From Mycogone perniciosa (Eukaryota > Ascomycota > Sordariomycetes > Hypocreales > Hypocreaceae): DNA of 64,000 bases. The translations under genes were made by a program, and so were the position numbers. Location: NCBI GenBank assembly GCA_025331125.1, contig JAOALB010000032.1, forward strand, positions 62,001 to 126,000, read 5' to 3'. A model generated the notes under the pieces. That model worked only from the letters and a program-made list of their open reading frames with translations, ran no database searches and was not told where the DNA came from. Below, piece after piece: positions 1 through 12,195 of this stretch (position 1 is its first letter; every line of letters starts with the position of its first letter).

Positions 1-569
1 ATGGCAGTCGAGGGGAGAAAATGAAGGATGGATGGAGAAGTAAAGGTGAGGATCCTGGCGGCGGAAAATGACTGCAGCCAACTTCTTGCGGTGCGTTTGG
101 TTGCCAGAGCGCTGCAGAGCAGAGAGCCACTAAGATCTTCACTACAGGCTTGGGGTCCCCGTCTTGTCGCCTCAGGCAAAAACAGCGCCACTAGGGGCCC
201 AGGCGGTAAGGGTTTGGTGTATCTTATATCTGGAACTACCTCAGAATAGCCCATATGCTCTACCTAAGTCTTGTACTTTAAATTAGAGGTTACTGGCTCC
301 TCCTATCATGCCTTTCTTTCACCCCGCTAATCGAACAAAACTCAAACAGTCACAGTTATAGTCACGTGCTCTCGCGCCTCGAGTTGAGCCCCTCCTTAGA
401 GCCGTGGACGCGAAGTGTCTCTCGCCAACGCGTCATCCCAGGGCGGCTTGACAAGGACTGCCCTGTTCGCCTTTTAGAGTTCCTGGCCCTTTGGCCAAAC
501 TTTCAAAAACTCATCTTATTGAGCAATTCTTAGCCAAGACGACCTGTTTCAAGCGAAATATGGTCTATA
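1..569. other. Intergenic, upstream of POT1
   Basis: No supportable gene. A 73-codon open frame at 28-249 shows no recognisable protein character. An E-box-like CACGTG lies near 362-367 and a single ACGCGT word at 428-433. Nothing else stands out. Confidence 0.6.
428..433. promoter_or_regulatory. Possible MluI cell-cycle box (ACGCGT)
   Basis: One exact ACGCGT lies about 140 bp upstream of the POT1 start codon. In yeasts this word binds MBF and drives G1/S transcription. A six-base match is weak and expected by chance, so this is only a candidate; POT1 being a chromosome-maintenance gene makes it plausible. Confidence 0.2.
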
Positions 570-2740
570 ATGTCTCTCCCTCAACGCACCCGGCAGCGGC
601 TCCCACTGCCCAATGCATTTACTTCCATTCGGGACATTCTCGACAGTAAACGTCCTGTGGGGACTATGGTTAATATCATCGGGATTGTGACGGAATTTAG
701 GACTCCTGTTTCTACCAGGGGATCGGGTAAGCCTATGATCTTTGACAATTTGAATGTGATTGCAGTTTCTGACCAGACCAGACTGGAAATGCCAGGTCCG
801 ATTGAATGACCATTCTATTCAAGATTTCAATGAAGATGCTCTCATTTTCAATGTCTTTCGACCGGAGAACGAGATGCCAGACTTTGGTCTTGGCGACATC
901 GTCGTCATTTTCCAGGCAAAGGTTTAAACTATTCTCTAGACATTAGATGCTAGCACTAATCAGAGATGCAGCTCCAAAACTACCTCGAGTCTATGTCCCT
1001 CATTTCAAGTAGGACCACAGACATTCATATCTATTCAGCAGACGGTATACCCGTACCGCCTCAAGAAGCTTCGGGTGCATTAAAGCCGTTATCAAGGAGG
1101 GTGTCTCGCAATCCAGGCAAGACAGAGCACGACTATGTTTCTCACCTTCATCATTTCTTCGACAGAGAAAAACTGCCAACAGAGTCTGAATTCGAAGCTG
1201 TAAAGCTGAAATCTGCCAATGTTACTGACAAGTTCGCCCAACTCAAAGACGTCAGGGATGGCGTTTTCGTAGATGTGGTTGCCCAAATTGTAAAGGTACC
1301 ATATCATATGGGTGACAAATTAACCCTCTGGATTTCGGACTACACCGAGAATGAGATGTTCTTTCACTTTACATTCAAGGGGATCAATACCCTCGAAGCT
1401 CAGGACGCCAATCCCTATGGGTACCCGACTAACTTCCCCAATATTGGAGAGTCAGGGACCGAGTGGACCGGTCCGTTTGGGAAACGAAGTATGCAGGTAA
1501 CCTGCTTTGAACCCCATGCATCCGCTATTCGTGAAAAAAACCTCTCAGCTGGCTCATGGGTGATGCTTCGGAATATGCACATCAAGTACGGTCACAACGC
1601 TGCCAACCTCGAGGGCTTCTTACGGGAAGACCGGGATGCAAGAGGGGTAAAAATCAATGTCATCCCCCTGGATCCTTCAGATATGGATACACCTGACCCG
1701 CGCCTAAAAGAGGCCATCCGTCGGAAGCGAGACTATGAGCGCGCCAAAAAAGACCAGCTCAAAGGCATCGTGGAGGCAGCAAAGGCCGGTCAAAAGCGAA
1801 AGACTGATGTGGCTGATACGGGGAAATTGCCGAATAGCAAGGCGAAGAGCAAGGCAAGGCGGAAGGCTAAGCGCGCAGCAGAACGGGCTGAGCAGAGCGA
1901 AGTCCAGGAAGTAGACATGGTAAATATCAACTCTCAAGGTATTTTCTTCCACCAGTTTGCCCTATATCAAGGCTAGAGCTAATGATTATAGTGAAATGTG
2001 AACACCAGAATAAAGCCGCCAGCCTTGTCGAGGACATCATAAAACCCGTCTACCTCCGAACAGTTGTTGAAGGCGAGGAGGTCAAGCTGCAATTACCATT
2101 CACAAACGCAAATTACCGCGCAAATGTGCGAGTTGTCAACTTCATGCCACCCACACTAGAAGACTTTTCACTTCCAAAAAAGTCCTCCGAGTACGCTATG
2201 CTCTCGGATAACGATGAATCAGACTCAGGCTCGGAGTCTGAACAGGGCATGACAGACCCTTCGGGTCACCGTGAATGGGAGTGGCGCTTTTTTCTGGAAC
2301 TGGAAGATGCCATGCCGGAAGTCACTGATAAGGGACAAAAGAAGACCGTCTGGGTAGCAGTGGACAATCATGCGGCACAATGCCTCATGCATCTGGACGC
2401 ATCCGATCTGAGACGTGACCAAGACAACCTCGAGGCTCTGCGCCAAAAGCTGTTTCTCTTATGGGGAGAGCTAGAAGAGCACAAGAGTCGTGAGGTAACA
2501 GAGAAGGCGCGTGCTGCTCGTGTAGCAAAGCAAGATCGCCCACCGTTGGATAGCTCTGACGATGAGGGTCGAGCTCAGAAACAAGGACAGAAGACGGCTG
2601 AGGTCAACAACAGACCGTTTTCATGTTGTATTCGCCAGTACGGCATCCAAGTCCCAGAATCAAACCCATCCAAGGCAGACGCGGGAGATGGCAAGCGATG
2701 GCAGCGAACGTTTGGCTTATTTGGAACCAAGATTGTCTAA
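570..2740 (+). CDS. pot1: POT1, telomeric single-strand DNA-binding protein
   Basis: Protection-of-telomeres protein, which binds the G-rich 3' overhang and belongs to shelterin. I read four exons: 570-726, 782-921, 966-1938 and 1992-2740, giving 672 aa in one frame. Introns are 727-781 (55 bp), 922-965 (44 bp) and 1939-1991 (53 bp). Exons 1-2 give an N-terminal OB fold (about residues 20-170), including DWKCQVRLND and the strand LIFNVFRP. A second OB-like segment starts near residue 197 (VFVDVVAQIVKVPYHMGDKL). A very basic, Lys/Arg-rich stretch near residues 357-415 may be a nuclear signal. The block after intron 3 (PFTNANYRANVRVVNFMPP) is typical of fungal POT1 C-terminal halves, followed by an acidic Ser/Asp/Glu run. 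The middle intron is short with a weak GTTTAA donor, so that junction is the least certain. Convergent with SCC3. Confidence 0.9.
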
Positions 2741-3069
2741 GTTGATGATGCGATTGGGGCATGGCGTTGGAAATTCATGAAATACCCAGGGACTTTGTAC
2801 TAAGATACAATGATGGGCGAATATTTGATGGGACGCTTGTGGAGTAAAGATAAAGATGAAACGTTAATCGGCGTCTCATAATCCGATTCTCATATTTCTC
2901 TCCCCCTTTAGCCAGTTTGGAGACTGAATACTATGATGCCACAAAAGTGCATACAAGTAAAGTATTTCATCTAACAAGAAAAAACAATAGACAAATGTAC
3001 CGTATCATAGAGCCTAAAAACCGTACATAAACTAGTACTCCCAAATATCTTTCCGTTGTGCTAATTTTT
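2741..3069. other. Convergent 3' intergenic gap POT1/SCC3
   Basis: A gap of about 330 bp between two converging stop codons. It is AT-rich on average and presumably holds both 3' UTRs. I see no gene or repeat. Confidence 0.6.
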
Positions 3070-6000
3070 TTAATCCCCAAGAACGTCATCGTCATCGTCG
3101 TTATTCGGCCGCTCAACGTCCTCCAGCTCCCGCTCGCCATCTTCCTCGTCCTCATCATCGTCCTCATCATCGTCCTCGATGGGATCATCCAACAGCTCTC
3201 TGCGACGGATGTCTTCCCTCGAGCCCTCATCTGGCTCCGCGTCTTCAAAGATGTTGTCGTCCTCGTCTTCATCGTCCTCTGCGGTGATAATCTCCGCGCT
3301 GATGGCAGGCTTCTGTGATTTTGCCGTCGTAGGCTTGGAGGGCTTTTTATTGCGCTTGGCCATCTTTTCTTCATCGAGGTAGGCGATGACCTCTTTGAAG
3401 TTGTTACCGAGCTTCGTCTGGTTCCGTTGCAGTCGCCGCCTGAGTTTGTTTACATGGTCGCCCCGACTGTCAATGAGGTTCGCAGTTATAGTGAGGACGT
3501 ATTTGGCGGTTAATTCGCATAATGCCTTTTCGGCCTTGAGTTCTGCCGCATACTGCCCCTCTTTTGACAATCCCTCGTCCTCGTCCTCTTCATCCGAGTC
3601 TTCATCTGAATCGATTGGGTCTTCATCCTCAGCCGGCTCATTCAACGTCTTGTCCTTCTTCGCCTTCTTCGCATACTGCTTCTCAGCCCCATCAAATATT
3701 GACGTAAGCTCAGGTATGAGACCAGACTCGATCTCTTGAACCAAGACCTTGAATTTCTCATCCCTTGCCGGTTGTGAAGCAGAGCTTGATGAAGGGCGGA
3801 AGTTATTAATTGATGGGCGTAGCGTAGCAAATGTGAGATGGAGATCACACAGGCTGCCAGTGGCAAATAGACGGAGTTGGTCGATTGCCGCTCGTGATGA
3901 AAACGTTTCGATTAAATGTTTCCGATAGGTCTGGCGTAGGACTGATAAGCTATCGAGCTCAGCATCTGGGATGCCAGCCCCCGAGGAGAGCTGCTTGGAC
4001 AGAGCCAGCGTTTTCCACATGAAATAGAATTGGCAGGCTTTAATCGCCAGCGAAACAGCCTCATCTTCCAAATCGTCTATGTCGTCCTCCTGAGCCTCGT
4101 ACTTTCCGCGATGTACAATGCTGATGAGAATTTGGATGGCAGGAAATGTTGAATCACCAGAACTTGGGCTGGCTTCTAGCAGATCAACACAGTCTGAGAT
4201 ACTTGCCAACTTGCTTATCTTCATCAGCACGGTTGATAGTTCCCGTAGTGGCGCCTCTTCCAGGTTTCCTCTGCTTGAGAGCTTACAGGTCTTGTCGAAG
4301 TTGCGAAGCGAGTTCATGACGGTTTCCCAAAGAACAGATAGCTTGTTGTCAGTCATTTCTTCTAATTCTTCATATTGGCGAGCGTGTAAAAGAGCGGCGG
4401 CAGCTTCAGTCAAGACTCTCTTATCGTCGTGCCTGTTGAACTGGGTCGTGATTTCATCCAACAACTTCTCGTATTTACTCGAGTCCTGACGGAGCTGTTG
4501 GAAGGCATCAAGGTTAAGATAATGCTCCAACCGAAGGACGATGGCTGCTGTCGCAGGTTCCGCGCCAAATTTGCTGAGGAGCTTTGGAATGTTTGTGGCC
4601 AACTCAAGCGCAATCTCTTCTTGGGCCTCGGCTGCCTCAGAACGAGGGCCTCGTCTCCTCCCCTTATCATGCTCGGCAAGCTGTAGGAGATTTGACTTGA
4701 TAGCAGAGCTGAGAACGTCGAGGAGAACCGCCTCTTCCCCGGGCGAGGGCGCAACAGCGTTTTTGAAAGCGTCCTCTATCGGAGCACCCTTTAACTTTGA
4801 CTTGGACTTGGACTTGTGACTGGTTGTATGGTCGAATAATAGGTACCCAGCTAGAATCTCCCATGATTTGATTTCTTGAACCTTCTCATAGAGTGCCTGA
4901 GATGCAAGTGATATTCTTGTGTCTGGCATTGCACTTTCCAACAGATCGACAGCAATATCCAAGCCCAGAGAAGAGTCGGTCTGCTGAGCTTCCTGGACTT
5001 GAGCATCGTAAATGGTAAGTGTCTCAGCTAAACACTTTATGTTGAGCCACTCTTTTCTTGGGGTCTCGAAGTCATCCTCCTCAGGGCTGTCGAGCTCATC
5101 CAACACATCAGCGCCGCCCACCTCCTCAATCTTGCCCTCAAGGACGTCATCGATGCAAGCGACGAAGAAACCGACAACAGCCTTGCGAATCCTAATTTCG
5201 TTGTCAAAGATGAGCTTCCCGATTGCGTCAATCTCGTTCGGTTCAAGAAGGGCAGCAGCCCGCAGAGAGTCGATGACAGAGATGGCAGTTACTCTAACTG
5301 AGACTTCTGTGTCACAGGTTGCCATTTCGATTAGTCGTGGGCGGAATCGGTCAATGAAGTGACCCAACTGTTGTGCATCGCGCTTGAATACTCTCATAAG
5401 CTGCTTCAGGACCTCCTGTCGTGTCGCGGCATTGGTATCCGACAGCATCCAGCCCAGGTAGCGCAAGTAACCTGGTTCCATGAAAACTGTCGGGAGATCC
5501 CATATCCATGATCCCAGAGCCTTGACACACTCCACTCGAATCTTGGCATCAACATCGCGATATCGATGCACGAAAACGGTGTCGAAAAATGACTGGATCG
5601 AGTCGCTGCATGTCTTTCTGTGACCATTCGCCTCCGCCAAGTTGCGTTGAATCTCTTGGGCTTTCTCCTTGTTCTTGCCCCTCTTGGCGGCTTGAGATTG
5701 TTGCTCAATGTTCGCAATTCTTCGATCGAGCACGCTGGCGACTTCGACGAGTCCTGACTCCACGGCCAAAGAGATTGTCGTTGCAGTGTGGCGAAAAGGG
5801 CGCAATGGTGAGGATGACATGCTGGCCAGCCAAGCATGCATGTTGTCAACCACGTCGGTATCCTTGTACATGACATCAGTCTCATGTAGCAGTGCAATCA
5901 AAGCGTGAAAGAAGGTGACGAGCAGATCTCGGAATGGTCTCGTGCTCTTGGCTTTGGCGATCAGCGGATAGTCGGTGATTTGTTGCTATGCTGAGTTAGC

Positions 6001-6708
6001 ACCTTGCAATGACGGGTCGAGCATCTCATATTGCGCACCTCCTGATAGACGCTCTGCAGGTCCAATAGCCTATTTGGGATGTTCTCAGGGTCGCGAATAT
6101 CGTCTGCGGTAACCTCAAGGTCGCAGCCGGCGCACTTTAGGATGCAGTTGACAAGATCACCCATGGCAGTCGCATCGTCGGCCCTGTATTTCTCTAGCCA
6201 TTGTTGAGCAACAGATTGGGAAGAGTCTCCAGATCCAAAGATGTCGGCTATGAATGTGCATTAGTATGCTAGTTAGAGGCACCCAGACAATCGAAGACAT
6301 ACCAAAAAGACCAGTCCCCTTCTCTCCAGGATCGATGCGAACTGTCTTCTTCGGTCTGCTGGGGATGCGCGCAACATTTCCTGATATCGCTGGCTGGGTT
6401 CTGTTGATTTTCGGCTTCTTGGAGCTTGGTTTCTTCGCGCGACTGGTTTGCGACGGCTTTCGTTGTTTCGGTGCAGGATGGTCTTCGTCGCCATCAACGT
6501 CACTTGGGGCATCGCTCATCTCCTCGTCCAGGTCGGGCTCCTCCTCATCATCGTCCTCGTCTCCATCTTGATCGCTCCGCTTGCGCTTCGACGAGGCGGA
6601 TGGTGCCGTCGGCTCTGGCGCGTACTTGGCCGGGGCTCTCACGACGCGTCCGGAGCGGCGACGCGCTGTCGAGTCTGGCTCTGGCGATACGGTATCACTG
6701 GTGTCCAT
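3070..6708 (-). CDS. SCC3: Cohesin subunit SCC3/STAG (stromal antigen family)
   Basis: Non-SMC cohesin subunit that binds the kleisin and loads and retains cohesin on chromatin. Three exons on the minus strand: 6708-6303, 6247-6039 and 5985-3070, total 1176 aa. Introns are 55 and 53 bp with GTATGT..TAG and GTGCGC..TAG ends and matching phases. The N terminus has RRSGRVVRAP and a long Asp/Glu-rich low-complexity region with basic clusters, typical of nuclear fungal SCC3. The STAG domain begins near residue 190. The stromalin conservative segment (HRYRDVDAKIRVECVKALGSW) is at about 344-365, followed by HEAT-like helices. The C terminus after residue about 1100 is strongly acidic, with long Asp/Glu runs. 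The length is normal for the family. It diverges from ureD across a 416-bp promoter region. Confidence 0.93.
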
Positions 6709-7124
6709 GGTGTTCTGGTGATTCAGGGCGATTTACTTGGGCGGCATTTGCGAACTCGACGATCAGACGTGCAATTGCCAGTCTGACTTTGGCGTTGCGA
6801 TTGATGATTCTGGCGACTCGCGCGTTTGTTGGTGTCGTGCAGCTCTTACAGTCGTTTCGTATTTTGGCAGGCGGGCAGTCCGCATTAACGGCGGCAGAAA
6901 TTCGGTAAAATAGGATCCCACCTAAAGGGTCTCCACTGGTAGCTGATGCTATAATGTCTTGGCCAGCGTCTGCATTAGTACGAGGTACGTAACTAGGTAG
7001 GTAATACAGGTAGTACGGAGTACTTCGTATCTACTTCGTACATGGATATACATACAGGCATCTTCATACGATACGAGTATTGCTTCGCTTTTTGGCGCCT
7101 CGGTAGCAATGATTCCTTGGAGTT
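6709..7124. promoter_or_regulatory. Shared divergent promoter region SCC3/ureD
   Basis: This 416-bp gap separates the start codons of two divergent genes and must contain both promoters. It includes one exact copy of TACGGAGTACTTCGTA (7014-7029) and nearby partial copies of the same word. No TATA box or known operator can be assigned. Confidence 0.5.
7014..7029. repeat. TACGGAGTACTTCGTA intergenic palindrome-like repeat
   Basis: Exact 16-nt copy of a dispersed imperfect palindrome found only in intergenic DNA of this window. Identical copies occur at 27409, 55781 and 58917, with many shorter TACGGAGTA/TACTCCGTA copies. Here it lies in the SCC3/ureD divergent promoter. Confidence 0.8.
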
Positions 7125-8105
7125 ATGGAGTCCAAGTCCTCCTCACGCTCTGGTAACGGCTGCATTGTCGCAAAACCCCTCCCAGCGGGTGGAAGCGGAC
7201 TCGAAACCATCAGCTACCAATACCCATTGAAGCTGATTTCTCCCTCCCCCACTATATACCAGAAAAGTGCTCTGGTTTTCCTCCTATCGTATGGTGGCGG
7301 CTTGGTGGGTGGTGATGGCGTCAATCTTTCCATCCAAGTCTGTCGCGGTGCGAGTTTGAGCCTCGTCACTCAGGGCTATACTAAGATATTCAAGTCTCCA
7401 TCACCCAATGTGGTCACAAGTCAGACACTGCAGGCGCAGATAGATGACGAGGCAGCAATCTGCCTGCTCCCAGATCCTGTCCAGCCCTTTGATGGCAGTG
7501 TGTATGAGCAGATACAGGTCTTCAAGATACACAATCGAGCATCTCTCTGCTTTCTAGATTGGGTAACTCAGGGCCGAGTAGCTCGAGGAGAGAGCTGGAG
7601 CTTCGTCAAATGGACGGGGCGCAATGAAGTGTGGTTACAAAGAAACGACGAATCGCAAAAGGACCGGCTGCTGGTCAGGGATACCGTCATTTTATCCGGA
7701 GATGGGAGCAATTCCGTGGGCTTGCCGTTGAAGAGTACAATGCATGGCATGAGTATTTTCGGAACGCTGATACTTCGCGGGCCTATCGTGGCAGCTGTGG
7801 GCGAATTCTTCATGGCTGAGTTTGCCGCTCTGCCAAGGCTAGGGTCTCGCGACTTCCGATCCAAAGAGTTGCAAGAGGAAGAAGATAAGAGGATGTCAGA
7901 ACTTGAACATTGGAGATCTCGGAGGATAAGATTGGAGAAGCAGAGGGGCGTTCTCTGGTCCGCGGCGCAGGTCCGAGGGTGTGTCATTGTCAAGTTTGCC
8001 GCCGCCTCAGTTGAGGCTGGAAGGGAATGGATCGGGGCCATGCTCATAAGAGAGGGCACAATAGGCAATTACTTTGGTGACTCAGCGCTGATGTGTGTTC
8101 GATGA
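7125..8105 (+). CDS. ureD: Urease accessory protein UreD
   Basis: Single-exon gene of 326 aa. UreD forms the scaffold, with UreF and UreG, that inserts the nickel/carbamate centre into apo-urease. Family hallmarks are visible: LETISYQYPLKLISPS near residues 26-41, then LLSYGGGLVGGDGVNL, and the LVTQGYTKIFKSPSP segment corresponding to the conserved TQ..TK block. LLPDPVQPFDGSVYEQ and the tryptophan-rich WVTQGRVARGESW segment also fit eukaryotic UreD. The start at 7125 is the first ATG in frame and gives a normal length. No intron is required. It lies downstream of RPC4's promoter gap in the same orientation, but fungal genes are monocistronic, so no linkage is implied. No other urease gene is in the window. 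Confidence 0.93.
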   Translation: MESKSSSRSGNGCIVAKPLPAGGSGLETISYQYPLKLISPSPTIYQKSALVFLLSYGGGLVGGDGVNLSIQVCRGASLSLVTQGYTKIFKSPSPNVVTSQTLQAQIDDEAAICLLPDPVQPFDGSVYEQIQVFKIHNRASLCFLDWVTQGRVARGESWSFVKWTGRNEVWLQRNDESQKDRLLVRDTVILSGDGSNSVGLPLKSTMHGMSIFGTLILRGPIVAAVGEFFMAEFAALPRLGSRDFRSKELQEEEDKRMSELEHWRSRRIRLEKQRGVLWSAAQVRGCVIVKFAAASVEAGREWIGAMLIREGTIGNYFGDSALMCVR

Positions 8106-8544
8106 TGTGGAGGTTCAGCGGGATATTAGGAGAAGACTGGTATCGCTGATGTCATAGGATCTGTACAGAGTACTCGGTAGTTCTTCCAAATTACTGCAGC
8201 AGGATAGACAAACCAATGGAATTTCCATCCACTACTTGCACAGATAAGAACAAGATGGACAATAGAGCTGCCATAAATCCTACAGATTAGAAAGTAAATC
8301 CAAGTAACTAACATGTTGTTTTGTCCTCCAAATCGCTGATGTTTCTAATATTCCTTTTTGAGCTTGGCGGACTGTCCGCACTAGCAGCGTCACTAATACA
8401 AATGCGGTACAACCATCGAATATTCGTCGTCCCCCACCAACAATTCAAGGTCAGGCCCCGCCAAAGCTTGAATTTTCTACATATACACTCGCGCTGACTC
8501 GATTCGATAGTCTGTCCCCATTGAATCATCTATACAGACACAAT
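8106..8544. other. Intergenic ureD to RPC4
   Basis: A gap of about 440 bp with both flanking genes on the plus strand. It should hold the ureD 3' UTR and the RPC4 promoter. A TTG-initiated extension of RPC4 from 8521 is open but has no ATG. No repeat or additional gene seen. Confidence 0.5.
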
Positions 8545-10277
8545 ATGGTTCGCGGGAGGGCAACCGGTAGAGGCACACGGAGAGGCGCCGCCGCCGCCGG
8601 CTCAAGGCCTCAGACCGAAGGCGGCGACGATGCCAGCGCTCCCTCCACAAGCACAATGGCTCCCGTAGCCCCCATGGCGACGACATCGAGCGCAGTTCCT
8701 ACTGAGCAGAGCGCGCCAGTTCCAGCAAGCACAGCTGTGCGCAGAGGCGCCACGGCCACAAGGGCAACCCGAGGATCAACGACCACGGCTGGGAGATTTC
8801 GACCCAAGAACGTTCGACGAGATGAGACGGAGCGAGACATCCTAGCACAACAGGAGCAGCAGAAGGCCAACGAACGTGCTGCAGACGAAAGGCGAGCTCG
8901 AGGCCGGTCACGGTTCCGCAGCAAGAGGAGTCGTGGAGATACAATGGGTAGCAGAGGAGGAGGGCTCGGGCGACCAATCGCTGGTGCCAGCGGGCCCTTC
9001 TCGGCAGGAGTCGGAGGCCCAGGTATGTACTTACATTCAACATGAGAACCACTTACAGCAACAGCTCTCTGACATGATATAAAACAGGAGGACCATCAGG
9101 CGGCGGCTGGTTTGGCGGAGGAGGGGGTGGTGGTGGAGGTGGCGGCGGCTTCCCAAGAACGGGCAAATTCGAAGGCAAGGGAGGTTCAGGATTCGGCTTT
9201 GCCAACGAATACCGAGAGCCGAGAATCAACGCAGACAAGCTCCATTCCATGGCGCAGGATGGTGATCTCGATAGTGAGGATGAGGCTATGATTGCTGCAC
9301 TACACTCCCGAGCCGGCAGTGCTATGCCCATAGGCATATACCGAAAGGAACACAAGGAACCGCCCGTCATTGTGGCTACTACAGCGGAGCTGGAAGCCGA
9401 AGCAAATGCATCAGACGAGGAAGAAGAGAGTCTATGGGTTGACGGAGATGGTTCAGGGTCGCCACCGCCAGTAGACCAGCCCGAGGAGGGCACATGGGAT
9501 ACCGATTCCAAGAAGCCCATCAAGATTAAGAAGGAGCCCACAGACGACAACGCCATGGACCTGGATATCGATGTCAAACCGCCGGTAGACAAAGGCAAGC
9601 AACCTGCGGGCAAGACGAAGGTCAAGAAAGCGATTGCCCAAGATCCTGAGGAGAGCATGATCCGGACAGACTTGAGCCTCCTGGCCAGCGAACTTGGTGC
9701 AGTCGCGCTATCAGAAGATGGTGACGAAAAGCCTGAAGGGCCGGCCGACAAAGACGGACGGTTATATCTATTCCAATTCCCTCCACTACTGCCACCTCTG
9801 AAGCAGGTTGCCATGCCCCAACCTCGCATCAAGGTTAAGGAGGAGGACTCACAACCATCCGGTCTACACGACGCACCAGCCAATCCATCAAAAGATGCCA
9901 CGGCAGTAGACCTCACACAAGAGGGAGCAGAAGAAGATGAAGAGGAGGATTCAGATGAGGAGGAAGACAACAACAAATACGGCTTCAGGTCACACATGCT
10001 CGCCAACGGTGGTATGGTCGGCAAGCTCAACGTCCGCAAGTCAGGCAAAGTAGAGCTCGATTGGGGCGGGCGCATTCTCGAGATGAGCCCGGCGGCGGGC
10101 ATGAACTTCCTCACCACAGCCGTCATCGTCGAGGAGTCAGATGAGAAACCTCAGAATGGCGTCACCACAGGAGAGAGCATTGGAATGGGCAAAATCATGG
10201 GCCGATTTGTGCTTGCGCCGATATGGAGCGAGGAGGAGGACTGGGACGTTGCGCCCGAGGAATTGATTGTCGAGTGA
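8545..10277 (+). CDS. RPC53: RNA polymerase III subunit RPC4 (Rpc53 homologue)
   Basis: Subunit of the TFIIF-like Rpc53/Rpc37 subcomplex of RNA polymerase III, involved in termination and reinitiation in the nucleus. Two exons, 8545-9022 and 9088-10277, with a 65-bp intron (GTATGT..ACAG, phase 1) give 555 aa. The N-terminal third is Arg/Gly/Ala/Thr-rich and basic and includes RFRPKNVRRDE, then a charged helix (DILAQQEQQKANERAADERRA). A glycine run follows just after the splice junction (about residues 160-180). The middle is acidic with lysine-glutamate motifs (IKIKKEP, IKVKEED), resembling SUMO consensus sites. The C-terminal RPC4 domain is clear: KYGFRSHMLANGGMVGKLNV, then KVELDWGGRILEMSPAAG and VIGxG-like GKIMGRFVLAPIW. 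The ATG at 8545 is chosen because the frame upstream has no ATG. Confidence 0.92.
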
Positions 10278-10888
10278 GCAAAAGAAATGTCCCAGGTTTT
10301 CTCATGATATTGCGGCTATGTGATATACATAAGCTTCGCCTTTTCACCACTGGCCAGAGCATCTCCTTGACACTGAAGGAGAGCCAAGACTGGCGGTTAT
10401 GCCGAGGAGAGAGGATATCACCCCATGGGTGCTGAATTCTCGGTGATATGACATATCTATCTAACCAGTGCCCCTTAATTGTTTCCACTATAGTGGAAAT
10501 CAAGGCATTGGGACACGATAATCTGCCAAGTCGATAGTTGAGAGATAGTCCCCTATTAGCACTGGACTCCAGGCAGGGGAAGCGGGCCAACAAGAGCCAA
10601 CAGCGCTGTCTTACAAATTTACCAACAAGCCAAGAGAAATCACTTTCATCATGTGTTTATGTTTCCCTCATTAGCATTAAATGTGAAGTTATGTAGCGCT
10701 AGTGTAAGGAGATAGCCAAACCCATCGTCCATCGCCTACTCTTACATCATTATGCAAAGTCGTATTGCAGATGAAACCGGCCTCTTACACCAATTCAAAA
10801 CCAGGAGACCGGATGACAAAACAAAGGCTTTCCATACCTAGCATTCCTGAGGTTGGTCTCTTCACCTGATAGAAAGCCATTACTGGGC
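10278..10888. other. Convergent intergenic gap
   Basis: A gap of about 610 bp between the RPC4 stop and the stop of the minus-strand seven-helix gene. Both 3' UTRs are expected here. No gene-like frame or repeat recognised. Confidence 0.55.
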
Positions 10889-12195
10889 TCAAACGTCCTT
10901 GAGCGGAACATCATTGGGGCCAAACTCTCGCGCAACACCAGGCATTGTTCGGTTTCCAGCTATGTGTCTCACATTCCCCGAAGGGACACTGTTTGTGTAT
11001 TCCGTAGACTCGAAGCCACGAATCTTCATAGCACGCAAGAGAGGGCGAATCGTTGCCAGACTGGAGGCTATTATGGCTACTCCAGGTTCAATAACAGACC
11101 ATACCATTGCCTCGGTTGCCGAGACTAGGGGGGATTTTCAGCGGGAGGTTTGGACTCATGTCGCACGGAATTTGGACGTACATAGCAGATCCTCTGTATC
11201 TTGGAGCTTGTCTAGGAATCGAAGTCTGATGAGGGTGGCAATGCTAGCACTGTTGCAGGTTTAATTAGCCCATCTGTGTGTGTGAGAGGGACATACAGAA
11301 TGAGCATACAAGACGCCGAGGCCGAGGATAATGATGACAGTGGCTTTTGTTTGCGCATTCATTTTGACGGACCAAAGCATCGGGACAGGGAGAAGAGCCT
11401 AGAGTCGTCAGTAAGCATGCAATATCGTCTAACAACTCCACACCCCAACACCCAGTGTAAGTCCTCACATAGAGCCAGTCCGATACAATGGTCATGGTAC
11501 TGATGGCATAAGCTGCAGCAACGATATCACTCGGTGGTGCGCATTTCCCGCCGCTGATTCTATAGTCCCATTGTTTCTCAACGGGGGTACATTGGAATAT
11601 GTCCCAGAAGAATGTAGCTAGACTCCAGATGACGATGATGGCCAGGCTGATTCGTATGATGTAGTTGTAGACCTTTCTGGCGGAGACCCGCAGCAGGAAA
11701 GCGCCGATGCTGAGCTTGATGAACGTCATGTCGAGAATGTAGGTTATAGTTGCAACAGCTTGCCACTGTAGCATGGTTGTAAATTGATATTCTTCCAATC
11801 ATGGAGGCATAAAGTGTGAAGCTGTCTTTCCGTCCTAATACACATACCTTGAGCGCCGCAACTTTGGAATCGTCATTCGTGATAGCATCGTTATGTCTAC
11901 CCATTCCCCTATTCACGCCCTCGAGAATAAAAGCACACGAGGTCGTGAAGATTGCCTAAATTCATGCTTTAGCAAAAGAAAAAAGTCTCGTTGCATCTAC
12001 CAAGTTTCAATACATGGGAGCACCAACCTGAGCCGCGAGCATGAGCCAGTCATCCATTTGCAGGCTTTTTATCAACACAGCCCTCGTATAGATCCGCAAG
12101 ACTACCGCCAACCAGCTGAGACCAAGAAAGGCGATGCAGGTGCCAACTAGAGTGGCGCCATTGTACTCAGTCAGGTCGAGATGTTCATCGGCCAT
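10889..12195 (-). CDS. PTH11-like / fungal rhodopsin-type seven-helix membrane protein
   Basis: Plasma-membrane protein of the large fungal family annotated as integral membrane protein or PTH11-like receptor. Ligand and function are unknown. Six exons on the minus strand: 12195-12028, 11955-11848, 11765-11469, 11398-11310, 11249-11182 and 11124-10889. They join in phase to 321 aa with introns of 57-82 bp. Family motifs run across the junctions: helix 1 FLGLSWLAVVLRIYTRA followed by QMDDWLML, then ALKWQAVATITYILDMTFIKLSIG after intron 2, LLRVSARKVY, CTPVEKQWD, DWLYALLPVPMLW after intron 3, GLGVFASIATLIRL after intron 4, and EPGVAIIASSLATIRPL after intron 5. The short second loop and C-terminal tail lack a CFEM domain, unlike classical Pth11. 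All junction phases agree, so the model is likely right though not transcript-tested. Confidence 0.85.

Noticed and set aside
9053..10126. 357-codon Ser/Pro-rich minus-strand frame
   Set aside because: Antisense shadow of RPC4, including the complement of its glycine tract.
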